Positions 1 to 11,610 of a stretch of 64,000 bases of DNA are shown here, in pieces. The notes beneath the pieces are model-generated. The model searched no databases. It saw only the letters and a program-made list of their open reading frames with translations, and was not told where the DNA came from. Numbering within the stretch: the stretch's first letter is position 1; each line of letters begins with the position of its first letter. The stretch is from Sesamum alatum. Its lineage: Eukaryota; Streptophyta; Magnoliopsida; Lamiales; Pedaliaceae. The stretch spans positions 44,471,702 to 44,535,701 of the forward strand of contig JACGWO010000002.1 of the NCBI GenBank assembly GCA_034509735.1. Direction: 5' to 3'. Position numbers and translations under genes: made by a program.

Positions 1-45
1 AACAAATATAATATTAAAATAATAGAGATAATAATTTTGGTAAAA

Positions 46-107
46 GTCGAACTCCTTAAGTTCGACTTCAAAATAAAAACTTTGAAGTCGAACTTAAGGA
101 GTTCGAC
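46..107. repeat. Perfect 23-bp inverted repeat (hairpin)
   Basis: Arms 46-68 and 85-107 are exact reverse complements, separated by a 16-base loop. The repeated core resembles the GTCGAACTC-type motif in the terminal region of the MULE at 16024-18262, so this may be the end of a related element whose other end lies outside the window. No coding potential is seen here. Confidence 0.7.
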
Positions 108-120
108 TTCAACTTTAACT

Positions 121-164
121 TTGTGGGGGTGGGGGTGGGGTGGGTGGGTGGGGGGAGGGGGCTG
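121..164 (+). repeat. G-rich tract
   Basis: This is a run of six or more G-tracts of three to six bases separated by single T or A bases, directly after the hairpin at 46-107. The composition would permit G-quadruplex folding. It is simple sequence with no gene evidence. Confidence 0.6.
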
Positions 165-720
165 TCAAGTGTCATCCTCAAGTCCGGACAGCCCCACTAT
201 TTGAGTGAGAAGGGGAGATAATATAAGTTTGTGTGTGAGAGAGAAGAGAAAGAAGACTAATAATTTTATGCAATTACATATACTCAACAATTAAATTTAC
301 TTCTATTTTATTTATAATTTTTATTTGAAAAAGATACATAATTAATTTATTTTTAAAAAGTTCGGAATGAAAATTTTCTAACAATCCGAATTAGTTAAAT
401 CATCATGACCATTTCTTGAATTTTTAGTAATTTCATCCCAAAATTTTTAGCTTGAGAGAAGCAAATTGATTTTTTTTTCTTTTTTATTCAGCCAAAAATC
501 TCTTTTTGGTTTTTAATTGAAGCTCATATATAATTTATTCATGTATCTTAAAATTTATCATTACCTTACAATCTCATATATAAAATCTATATGATAGTTT
601 TTTTTTAATTTATTAATTATCAATACAATATTTAAATCACATTAAAACTCTATAAAATATTTATTATATTGATACGGACGATTATATATTCATGCATCAC
701 AAATACTAATATGTTATTTT

Positions 721-1400
721 TATTTGGGTTAAATACAGTTATCACCCCTGAAGTATCCACCCTACATCAAATACCCCCCTGAATTATTAAAACCTTAAAA
801 AAAAAACCCTTGATTTTCTAACACCTTTAGTTTTGAAGTTCAAAAAGTCCATTTTACCCTTACTAAAAGTTGATTTATGAAAAAAAAAAAAAGGAATTTT
901 TAAAATACCAAAATCACTTTTTTTTTAAGTTTTATCTAATTTTATTTTTACTTGTTCATTGAGCTCTTTTTATTTTTATAATTCTAAAGTATTTGGAGTT
1001 CATTTTATTTTAGTTTCACTTATTTGTCAAACCAAGTTAAAAATAAATTTATACAATCATATAATTTTCACATTTATATAATTACCATATATATATAAAT
1101 ATAGATTAATTGTATATTTTCTTATTAGCTCATGATTAGCTCTTTCGGTCTTATTAATTGTATATTTGTTTAAGTAAATATATAAATATATATATATGCA
1201 TGTATAAATTTATTTTTAATTTAATTTGACAAACAAGGAAAACTAAAATAAAATGAGCTCCAAGTATTTTTGGATTACTAAAATAAAAAGAGTTCAATGA
1301 ATAAGTTTCATGCAATACTTTATATTGCGCACGGGTTTTTTGTTATAAAATTGATATAGGGTGTAATTTCCCTATAACACAGGGTGGGTTATGGAATTTA
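721..1400. mobile_element. Probable fold-back MITE, ends unsure
   Basis: The left end (GGGTTAAATACAG) resembles the GGGTAAAT-type ends of the MULE-derived MITEs elsewhere in this window. An internal inverted repeat pairs about 960-1050 with about 1198-1305, sharing a stretch that includes GAGCTC and a TTTATTTTAG-type core. I could not find a clean right end or a target-site duplication, so the limits are approximate. No open reading frame is credible. Confidence 0.45.
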
Positions 1401-2707
1401 CCATAATTTTATTTCATAGTTGATGTATTATTCAATTTATTAAATTATTGATGTAATCATCTAAATACTGTTTCAATTATAAAAGAAAATTAAAATAAAA
1501 TGCTCTCATCGTGCAATGAAACTTAACAAATTAAATTCCTTCTTTTCTAATTTTAACAATAGATGTTAATACAATGGATGACTTTGTCAACAATTTTTTT
1601 TCTAATTAAAGACAAAAAGAATAGTTCAAGTTGCAGGGTTTGAAAATTGACTAGCAATTTCTTTAAATTCTAGTGTTAGAGTCCAACGGGCAAGACTGAG
1701 CTAATATGTGAATTGACTTCAAGAACAAAACCCTGATCAACTCACTTTAAGGTCTTTCATTCAATTCTTCCAACTTTGGTAGTTTAATTTATCCATTGCT
1801 TATTATACTATTTTATGTTTCCAATTAATCAATTGACTAGTTTTTTTTTTTTTTTTTTTTTTTTTGGAATTGCTACTGGACTAAAATTGTAATTTAATTG
1901 GATCATGTACAAGTTACATACATTTTTTTAATCACATCGACAAAAAAATGATTAAAATTACCAGAATTTTAAAATTATAGAATTAAATCGCAAAAATAAT
2001 TTATACTGGACTAGAAATACCCCTCTCTAACTTAATGGACTAAAATTACATTTTTCTTGACACTTGAATACACATACATAGGAGTTACTATTTTTATTGC
2101 AGCATGGTTCAGACAAGAGGAAGACCACGACAAAGAAACTAATTAAAAAATATATTAAAAAAGGGAATTATGTATGAATTAGTCATGCACGGCAAATCCG
2201 TCAACAAGCATGGTTAGACCGATGCTGAAAATATACCATAAGTTATGAATAATTTAATTTGATAATTCAAATTAATGTATTTAATTATAACCAAATTATC
2301 ATCTGTTTTTATATTTCGAATAATTATCATTACATAGGTATATTAATTACTAATAGTGACAGTGAGTGATCTTGTATATATATAATTTATGTCACTTTTG
2401 AACTTTAAAAACTATAAATTTAATGAAAATAAAAATTTATATCACTTAATATACTGTATGACTAATCCTTAAGCTCTGTGCGGAAGGCATGAGACTTCAA
2501 ATTTTTAAATAAGGATCAATTATTTGAATTTAAAATAGTAAAGGGACGTGTAATATTTTTAGGTTACATGAAAATTTTTAATTGCATTATCTGGACAAAA
2601 TGTTCAATACTTGGATACATGCATAAATATTTATGACGTATCTGATTAAAATGAGACACATATAAATTAATTTACAACAAACTTAAGTTTAATATCAATT
2701 ATCATTG

Positions 2708-2978
2708 CCAATGAAGCTTAGTTCAGTTGGCGAAGCTGAGGCCCCATGATCCTTGAGGTCATGGGTTCGAATCCCCTGCGTGGGATGTTTGTTTCTACTG
2801 CACAGTAGGTTTATTTGTTTCTACTGTATAGTAGGTTATTTGTTGTTGTAATAGCACGATATTAGTATATGCGATATTGTTAGTAGGAATGTTGTATTTG
2901 TCTCTTGATACTGACAAATTGATTGTAATCGCTTTATTTCAATTAATAAAATTCATCGCTTCCAACTCAAAAAAAAAA
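2708..2978 (+). mobile_element. tRNA-derived SINE
   Basis: The 5' part has a pol III A-box-like segment (TTAGTTCAGTTGGCGAAG) and a B box (GGGTTCGAATCCC) about 40 bases downstream, as in tRNA genes. The sequence then runs into a tRNA-unrelated body with TTTCTACTG repeats and ends in an A run. It is flanked by near-identical direct repeats, 2692-2707 and 2979-2993 (ATATCAATTATCATTG against ATATCAATATCATTG), the mark of target-primed insertion. Related, more decayed copies lie at 19978-20375, 21300-21480 and 61611-61853. It is not a functional tRNA because the cloverleaf 3' half is absent. Confidence 0.8.
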
Positions 2979-2989
2979 ATATCAATATC

Positions 2990-4150
2990 ATTGATTAAAG
3001 GGGAAAAGTGCAAGCAACCCCATGTGATATTACAAATGAGTAAATTACCTTCCTATCTAAGGAGGTAAACTGCTTCATTTTAAAAACACTGAGAGATAAA
3101 TTGTTCTTTATTTTTGACAAGAGGATAATTTATTCATTTGCAATATTACATGGGATAAATTACATTAAACCTAGTGTATAATAATATTTCAAAGTGCTCC
3201 CTAACACGCCCTATATTTGTTAATTTGTGTGCGCATGACTTACAATTATTGGATGATCGGGTTCGCAATAGAGGAAAAACAATGGTGCGAACCCGGTTTG
3301 TTCAAATTGGATTTTTTATTCCTAGTCATGCATGTTACATATTCTAATCTATTTGATGTATACACAACTTTTATATAAATGACATTACGTATTTCATTTA
3401 GGGAAATTTTTTATACACGTGGCATATATGTATATATTAAATGAAGTAGAAGATGCAGTAAAATTTAAAATAGAAAATCCAATTTACAATATGGGGTTTT
3501 TTTCCCTGTAGAAAATGTTTTCAGAGTGATCCGAATTTTTCATATGCACGAAAACTATTACAACTACAGAGTTTTAAAAAATTCTTACCTAAGGGTCGGT
3601 TGAACCAAACCAATCACACTTGCCATGTAATTGACAATTTATCTTGAACTTACATCCATCATAAAATAAGTGTATTATCCTATCATATAATTAATCTGAT
3701 CTATCTAAACCTAATTTGAATTAGAATTTCCGTCAGCCTTCGGTTCAAGAATCTCCCTTTGCGCATGTCATAGAGCCGCCAGGGCCCAGGGGACGAGAAA
3801 TTCTTTTAACAGATTGTCCGACTAATTCTCAGACATCTATGACTATTCAAAAATCACTTAGTGTGTATTACAATAAAATATCACTCTAGACAAATTTATA
3901 TAAATTCTAATATAATATTAAGACAGGCTCCATGGACCAATCCAACTGGACCTTTTGTTGAGCACAGAATGAGTCCCTCCTCCTCTCACTGACATAGTAA
4001 ATTGACATTTGTAAGAAGAAACGGAAAATCAAAAGACAATTATAAAATTAAAAGTGGATTGAAAATGTCAGCCATAGCTAGTGGAATGGTATCCCACCTA
4101 ATTAAATTAAAATATTAGTTTATTCAAAAACGTCTCTGCTCAGGTAGTTC
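2990..4150. other. Non-coding upstream region of the CPS gene
   Basis: No credible coding sequence is present. The stretch 2990-3185 has self-complementary segments similar to the 241-bp MITE at 50064-50304 and is probably a decayed relative. The rest is AT-rich flank and presumably includes the distal promoter of the diterpene synthase at 4270. I recognise no specific transcription factor sites with confidence. Confidence 0.5.
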
Positions 4151-4158
4151 TATAAATA
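4151..4158 (+). promoter_or_regulatory. TATA box of the CPS gene
   Basis: TATAAATA lies 112 bases upstream of the ATG at 4270 and is followed by a pyrimidine-rich stretch suitable for a start site near 4180. This is a prediction from position and consensus only. Confidence 0.6.
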
Positions 4159-4269
4159 TAAATATATGTCTCTCCTTACGCAGTCCTGTCCTCGTACGAA
4201 TTGCCTTCTTCATTCGTTCCTCGTCTATATCAATTCAGCTTTCTCCCCGCAAGGCAAATTCAAAGCTGA

Positions 4270-7200
4270 ATGGCTTCTATTGTAAAGCTAAACTATTCCC
4301 CGGTGCTTCACCGCGGAGTTCTGCAACCGCGGAAGGTTCACTCGTCGCAATGTTTCGCCAGTAAGAAGTTTCGCTTATTCGAAATATATATCTTTTTATT
4401 ATGGCTAATTAACATGATAAAGGTTAAAAATTATGGCGGATACTAACGGTTTTTTTACGAGTGAAGTTAAAACATTTGCTACAATTAAAAATGGTGGCAA
4501 ATATTTTGATCATAGGTAAAACATTTATACATATTGATTAATTTTGATATTGAATAAATCCGACAGGTACATGGCTGACGAACAGCAGTAAAGATGCATC
4601 GTCGAAGAATTTCAGACCACTTCATCACAAACAAATATCTAAAGTACTAACTGAGACTCGAGGTATGTATATGTAAACATTTATTGCAATCTTGAATAAA
4701 TTAACTCTTTGAGAAATTAAGTGTGGTTGATTTATTATAGTTCATGACTATTAATTTGTGATTTCAGTTGCCAGTCTGGATGTGTCCGAAGCATGTAATA
4801 AAGAGGAATCCATAGATGAAGCCCTTGAAGTGGTAATAAGTTGTAATATATTTTATAATTCCCCCCTTGTATTTTATTTTGATAATGTCCTGGCCGACGG
4901 CTATAATATTTTTGTTATCTCTTCTTGAGCAGTTGGGCATATTTAGTCCTGTTGCATATGTTTATTATTGTTTTTTTTTTTCTTGAAGGTGAATAAACTC
5001 GAGAAATATATCGATAGCATTAGAATGATGCTGAGCACAATAGACGAGGGACAAATAAGTGTGTCGCCCTACGACACAGCCTGGATCGCTCTTATTAAAG
5101 ACCTTGACGGACGTGATACTCCTCAATTTCCATCCTGTCTCGAGTGGATTGCACAACATCAACTCCCTGATGGTTCGTGGGGCGATGAGCATTTTTTCTG
5201 CGCATATGATCGGCTTGTAAATACACTAGCGTGTGTGGTAGCGTTGAGATCATGGAATGTTCATGCGGATAAGAGTAAAAGAGGTTCGTGGCCGGCAACT
5301 ATTAATTTTTCTTGAATTTAACTTCAACAGTAAGTAGTATACACATGATTTAACAAGTGACAATCTTTCTTGAAATTTTAGGAATATCATACATAAAGGA
5401 AAATGTGCACAAACTCGAAAACGCAGATGCTGAGCACATGACTTGTGGGTTCGAAGTTGTATTTCCGGCCCTTCTTCAGAAAGCCAGAAATTTGGGCATT
5501 GATGATCTTCCCTATGATGCTCCTGTCGTAAGAGATGTTTATAGCACAAGGGATCAGAAAATGAAGAGGTAAACATATATATACGCATTCACTTATAAAT
5601 ATTTAATGAGACATATAGCCTCATTAATCGAAAGCATTGGGTTTTGACAGAATACCGAAGGAGTTGATGCACAAAGTGCCAACTTCTTTACTCTTTAGCT
5701 TGGAAGGATTGGAAGATTTGGACTGGCAAAAGCTTCTAAAACTTCAGTCACTTGATGGCTCATTCCTCACTTCTCCATCCTCCACTGCCTTCGCATTCAT
5801 GCAGACTGGAGATCAAAATTGCTTGAAATTTATCAAATACACACTAGAAAAATGCAACGGAGGAGGTATAATATAATTTAATTAATTTTTCCCAAGAAAC
5901 TTATGAATAATCAATGTTCATAATCAGCATCGACATTGAATTCCTGTGCAGCACCGCATACTTTTCCAGTCGACATTTTCGGAAGACTTTGGGCGGTCGA
6001 CAGACTTCAGCGCCTTGGAATTTCTCGCTTCTTTCAGTCGGAGATTAAGGATTGCTTAAGTCACATTCACAGGTAACAAATTTTTCTAGTCTAATTGTTT
6101 ATAATTAATTATCAAATTACCGGATAAACTAAAGTCGCTTGGCATAATTAATTTGACAAGTTTTGAATTACAGATGTTGGAGTGACAAGGGAGTTTTTAG
6201 CGGACGAGATTCCGAGTTTTGTGATATAGACGACACGTCCATGGGTTTCAGGCTTCTAAGGCTGCATGGATACGATGTTGACCCAAGTATATATTATTTA
6301 TATACATTTGAAAAAAACTGTCATTTCTTTCAATATTTAAGCATCTGGAACTGGAATTATAATAATAATGTTGTTCAATTGTTTACAGATGTACTTAGAA
6401 ACTTCAAGAACGATGATAAATTTTCGTGCTACGGTGGTCAGATGATTGAGTCTGCAACTCCAATATACAATCTGTATAGGGCTGCTCAAGTCCGATTTCC
6501 AGGAGAGAAAATTCTTGAAGAAGCAGACACCTTTGCCTACAATTTCTTACAAGAAAAGTTAGCCAGCAATCAACTTCTGGACAAATGGGTCATATCCAAA
6601 CACTTGCCTGATGAGGTTAATTATAACCAGAATACCCTCCACAAACTTTTTATTTTTTTTGCTGAATATTAATATTAATTAATTACTTTTCACTGAAATC
6701 ATATACTAACATTTCGGCCTCATTGATTCGTCGTCTACACAAACACAGATAAGGACCGGACTGATGATGCCATGGTATGCCAGCCTACCCCGCATCGAGA
6801 CTAGATTCTATCTACAACATTATGCTGGTGCTGACGATGTGTGGATTGGAAAGACTTTGTACAGGTCAACTTTTAACTTACAAATTGGCCATCAACACAG
6901 ACTTTATATCAATATGTAGAGGAAATGAAACCAACAACCATCTAACCGGAAGTGGCTCGTCGTTAGCAAAGTTAGCTTTATGATTGAATGTATACATGTT
7001 AATAATATCTGTGCACTTTTTCATACATACAGGATGGAAGAAATCAGCAACAATTCCTACTTGGAGCTGGCGAGATTAGATTTCAAGAGATGTCAAGCAC
7101 AACATCAGATTGAATGGGCTTCTATGCAACAGTATGGAAAGATTAATTTATAATTGGATCCTGATCAGACTACTGTTTTTAATTATGCCTGAATTCACAA

Positions 7201-8429
7201 ATAATTATATTTAGTAGTAGTAACTGATCATAATTTTCTGATAACTTGAGCAGATGGTATGAAGATTGCAATGTTGAAGAGTTTGGGATAAGCAGAAAAG
7301 AGCTCCTTCTTGCTTATTTTTTGGCTACTGCAACCGTATTTGAACCCGAGAGGTCAAAAGAGAGGATCGCATGGGCCAAATCGCAAATTATTTCTACCAT
7401 GATTACGTCTTTCTTTAATAACGAAACGACACAACCGGAGCAAAAAACTGCATTTTTAACAGGATTCAGAAACAGCATCAATGGCCTGCACAAAACAAAA
7501 AGGTATACATATATAAACTTAAGTATCTTAAATTAATCAACTCTCTATTGTCTTCTCGTTATATCATGATAATTAATAATGAAACAGACACGTAATAAAC
7601 AAGAACAAACCAAAACTCGAAAAAGATGGCTGCTATAGACGACTAATTTTAATTGTTCTTATAATTTCTCCTTATGGTGCAGTGGTAAGAGAGATCAAGA
7701 ACTTACCAACATTCTGCTGGCAGCCCTCCACCAATTTTTAGACGGATTCGACTTATGCACAAGCCAACAACTCAAAAATGCTGTGAGTTTCAGATCCCAT
7801 ATTCATACTTTAATTTTTTTAAAATTTTTGTTTCAAAATCACATTGATAATTAAATCACTTGTTTTTATGCCATGTATATATAGTGGGGTGAATGGTTGT
7901 CGAAATTACAACAAGGAGAGGCCAATCACGGGGACGACGCAGAGCTCCTAACAACCACATTAAACATTTGTGCCGGTCGTCTTGCCTATTACGATGAGGA
8001 TATATTGTCCCACCATGATGAGTACAAGAATCTCTCCAACCTCACAAATAAAATTTGTCAACAACTTTCTCAAATTCAAAATGAAAAGGTCTCATTATGT
8101 ACAAAATTATTATTTTATGTTTAATTTATTTATTCCTGAGGAGATTAAAACTCATATCTCAATACTGTATTTTTGCTGTAATATGTATACAGGTGGTGGA
8201 AATGAACGGATCATCGTACACAACAGAATGTAGCATGAAAAACATGGCCGGAGTCGAACAAGACATGCAGACGTTAGTGAAGTTGGTCCTGGAGGAATCG
8301 GGTGGCATCGACAGGAATCTCAAGCAGACATTTCTATCAGTTGTGAAAACATTTTACTATAGGGCATATACTGCTCCTGAAATTGTTGACATGCATGTAT
8401 TTAAAGTACTTTTTGAACCAGTTGTTTGA
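4270..8429 (+). CDS. CPS: Class II diterpene cyclase, (+)-CPP synthase type
   Basis: It probably cyclises GGPP to copalyl diphosphate in plastids. Exons: 4270-4360, 4567-4662, 4768-4832, 4989-5283, 5382-5568, 5651-5865, 5952-6072, 6174-6286, 6389-6615, 6749-6864, 7033-7131, 7254-7502, 7683-7782, 7885-8088, 8193-8429. All use GT/AG sites and keep frame, giving 804 aa, normal for the family. The Ser/Lys/Arg-rich first ~60 residues look like a transit peptide. SPYDTAW (110-116) and QLPDGSWGD mark the gamma domain. The class II acid motif DIDD (374-377) is intact and no class I DDxxD is seen, so it should be monofunctional. The ent-CPS His-Asn base pair is replaced by Phe260 and His319, and the His linked to Mg2+ inhibition is Arg328. 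Both point to specialised metabolism and normal (+) stereochemistry; stereochemistry is inferred. AATAAA at 8524 may be the poly(A) signal. Confidence 0.9.
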
Positions 8430-8883
8430 TTATTGCTGTAGTTTAACAGCATTATGTTTGTATTCTAAGGAAATAAGATTTATACAGAAAATAATGTAAT
8501 ATTCTGATAATTTTGTGTTGGGTAATAAAAAGAACTTGAAACGTTTGGAATATTTTATGATCTTTTAGTAGTTTAATTTCTAATTGTAGCTAATATGATT
8601 TTTTTTTCTTGATTTATTGGGAAAAATGAAAAAATTTCAATGATTAAGTACATTAAGTGGCAAATATTATTGTTCCATCATATAAAATAATCATTTTCCC
8701 TGAAGTTAATAACATAATATATGTCAGAAGATTTATGTCTGATTTGTTCGTTTCTTTTCTTTTCTTTTTTGAATAAATTAATTTGTTCCTTTATGAAAAT
8801 CACTGACACATATATATAATGGCAATAAAATTATTGTAACAAGTCCTACATGCCAATTTTTAAAATTACTTATATGTTGCTAT
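8430..8883. other. 3' flank of CPS, AT-rich, no gene
   Basis: It holds the presumed 3' UTR with AATAAA at 8524-8529 and then AT-rich sequence. Nothing else is recognisable. Confidence 0.5.
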
Positions 8884-9186
8884 CACTATAAAAAAATTAA
8901 CTATTGGTTATAATTTTATTGGCAATGAACTAAAATGGTGAAAAGTAATTATTATTAATTATGGTTAAACAAAAATCAATGCAAAAATTTAGTCTATTCG
9001 TCTTGAAAACTATTTTGTTTTTGCCAATGTTTTTAGCCATGACGAACATTAATTTTAACCACACTCGCAAAAATCATAGCTAACAATCATTGCGTGACCA
9101 TAATTAATGATTATTTATCATGGCTATTTGTTTTTCATCATGGCTATTTATTTTTCATCATGGCTTATGTTAAATTTCTTCTAGTG
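8884..9186. mobile_element. CACTA-type MITE, 303 bp
   Basis: It begins CACTATAAAA and ends TTCTTCTAGTG, the inverted CACTA terminus, and is flanked by the 3-bp direct repeat TAT (8881-8883 and 9187-9189). The interior has repeated ATCATGGCTATTT-like and AGCCATGA-like motifs in both orientations. A related copy of nearly the same length lies at 49133-49436 and a decayed one at about 43905-44120. It has no coding capacity and would depend on a CACTA transposase elsewhere. Confidence 0.85.
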
Positions 9187-9500
9187 TATATATATATATA
9201 CATATGATATACATGTTTTATAATTTGTAAATAACTACAATTTAACTAGTTATTAAATTACAATTAAACTTGAGATACATTTTTTTGGTAAAACAAAAAG
9301 TAGGATATACATTTTGCCATTCGAATTATGCTCATTTTTACGGGGAAATTATTTAAATAATACAAAATAAAAAAAAAATTATTAAATTAGTGTTGCTTTA
9401 AAAAAATTTGAAAAATAGGCAGAGTCGGGATTTGAAACCCCGACTCTAACAGAAATTTAAAAAAAAAAAATAGATTCTGCAGAAGACGGGGTCTCGAACC

Positions 9501-9873
9501 TAGGGGTGGCAACAAGTCGAGCTCGATCATTTTTGGCTCGAGCTCGATTTTGAAGGGTATGGCTCGAGCTCGAGCTCGAATCTCACTTAATGAGCTTGAG
9601 CTCGAGCTCGAACTCGAGCTCGAGCTCGAGCTTGTAATTATTTGTATATTTTTTTTATATTTTTTAATTATTGGTATAATTTTTTAATAAAATTATATTA
9701 TTATAAATTATAATAGTATAGAATATGTATATATATAAATTAATTGTTAGGACTTGTTAATTTAAAAAATTAAAAGAGATTACAAATAAATATTAAAATA
9801 TAACATAAAATTTATATGTGTCATATTAAAAAAATATTAAAACTTACTAAATTGTTGATTAAGCTTGTTGATT

Positions 9874-9943
<70 letters not shown>

Positions 9944-10351
9944 GATCGTCCTCATTATCGTCGTCATCATCATCATCTTCATCATCATCATCTTTAGATT
10001 AATTCATGGGAGTCACTAAGTTTTAACATAAATTTATATGTGTCATATTAAATAATTATTTTAAAAAAATATTATAATTTACTAAATTATTGATTAAGTT
10101 TATTTTTATATAAACTATAAAAGTTAAATGTATAAATAAATGTATAAATATATAAACATATTAAAATTCTAAAAATAAAAAAAAATTAAAATTTTTTTTT
10201 TTAAAAAAAAAGAAAAAGCTCGCGAGCGGCTCGCGAGCTTAACGAACAGTGTATATTGAGCTCGAGCTCAAATTTTTCGAGCTCGAGTCGAGCTCAAAAT
10301 CAAGCCGGCTCGCGAGCTTTGCGAGCCGGCTTGACTCGCTTGCCACCCCTA
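9501..10351. mobile_element. Non-autonomous hAT element nested in MULE
   Basis: The termini are TAGGGGTGGCAA and its inverse TTGC-CACCCCTA, flanked by an 8-bp duplication CTCGAACC/CTCGGACC (9493-9500, 10352-10359; one mismatch), as expected for hAT transposons. The subterminal regions are packed with GAGCTC-type palindromic repeats at both ends (9517-9632 and 10258-10335), probable transposase-binding clusters. The centre has an ATT microsatellite and no transposase gene. It is younger than the host MULE, whose sequence it splits. Confidence 0.85.
9876..9943 (+). repeat. ATT trinucleotide microsatellite
   Basis: This is an uninterrupted run of about 22 ATT units followed by an imperfect CATCATCGT-type stretch to about 9990. 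It lies inside the hAT element. The apparent poly-isoleucine reading frame through it is an artefact of the repeat. Confidence 0.9.
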
Positions 10352-11610
10352 CTCGGACCCCGTCTTTTGCAGACATGCTTTCTTATCAATTGGGCTGGGT
10401 TACTCCAGCCCTTATTTTATTTTTTTTAAAAATAAATTATTTATTAATTGTTAATTAAAATTTTAAGTAATAGATATTAATACTTAATTAAATCTACTTA
10501 ATAATAAAAATTAATTAAAAATAAATAGTTAATATTAATGGTTAATATTATTCATATTTAAAAATTAATAGTTAATATTATTAATATATAAAAATAAATA
10601 AATTATTTATTATTCAATATGACCTAATAATATTACATTCTGTACGAAAAAATAAAACATATTATAGAATTAGTGTTTATAATTTTCACTAACTTTGTAA
10701 TATCAATTTCATAAACTAAATTAATATTAATTAATTTGATAATATAGTTGTTAATATTAAATAATTTGATATATATTAATTATTAAAAATTTAATAATAT
10801 TATTATTAATCATAGTTTAAAAAATAAATGAGTCGAGAGAACTGATAGGATGAGGAAAAAAAAAGGAACCTCAACAACAATGTCAACGCTATACTTATGG
10901 GGTTTGTGGTCATTATTATAATTTATATATTTCTATTTATGTAATATTTTTTATTTTTCGTACATAATGTAATATTATTAGGTCAATATTAATTAATTTA
11001 ATAATATAATTATTAATATTGATTAATTTGATATATATTGAATATTAAAAGTTTAATAATATAATTATTAATCATAGTTTAAAAAATAAATGAGTTGATA
11101 GAACTAATAGGTGAGGAAAAAAAACCTCGACACTACTGGCAACGTCATACTTATGGGATTCATGGTCATTATTATAATTTATAATTATTACTAGTTATAT
11201 AATTTATTTTTCATACAGAATGTAATATTATTAGGTCATACTAAATTAATAAATTTATTTGTTAATTTTTAAATATTAATAATATTAACCATTAATACTA
11301 ACCATTTATTTTTAATTAATTTTAATTATTAAATATATTTAATTAAATATTAATAATTATTATTTCAAATATTAATTAACAATTAATAAATAACTAAAAA
11401 AATAAAAAAGAAAATGAGAGGGCTGGATTGCTCCAGCCCAATTCATTAAAAAGTGTCTGCAAAAGACGGGGACTGCAGAAATTTTTTTTTTTTAAATTTT
11501 TTCCAGAGTCGGGGGTTTCAAACCCCGACTCTGCCTATATTCTAAAATATTTCAAGACAACACCAATTTGATAAAAATTTTTTATTTTGTATTATTTAAA
11601 TAATTTTAAC

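Larger units (their letters stand above)
9342..11610. mobile_element. Non-autonomous MULE, 2269 bp, long TIRs
   Basis: The ends are long inverted repeats of roughly 170 bp: about 9342-9495 pairs with about 11450-11610, sharing ATTATTTAAATAATAC and a CCCCGACTC block. The flanks carry the exact 9-bp duplication CATTTTTAC (9333-9341 and 11611-11619), diagnostic of Mutator-like elements. The interior has no transposase. It has two direct copies of a ~105-bp unit (10810-10925 and 11078-11182) and is interrupted by a hAT element at 9501-10351. It sits about 0.9 kb downstream of the CPS gene. Confidence 0.88.

Noticed and set aside
2711..2790. tRNA gene
   Set aside because: A and B boxes are present, but there is no complete cloverleaf and the unit is a SINE with a tail and target duplication.
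5250..5588. 112-codon frame antisense to the CPS exons
   Set aside because: It is a shadow of exons 4-5; the plus-strand diterpene synthase explains the openness.
9816..10019. 67-codon frame rich in isoleucine
   Set aside because: It is the ATT microsatellite translated; no start context or homology.
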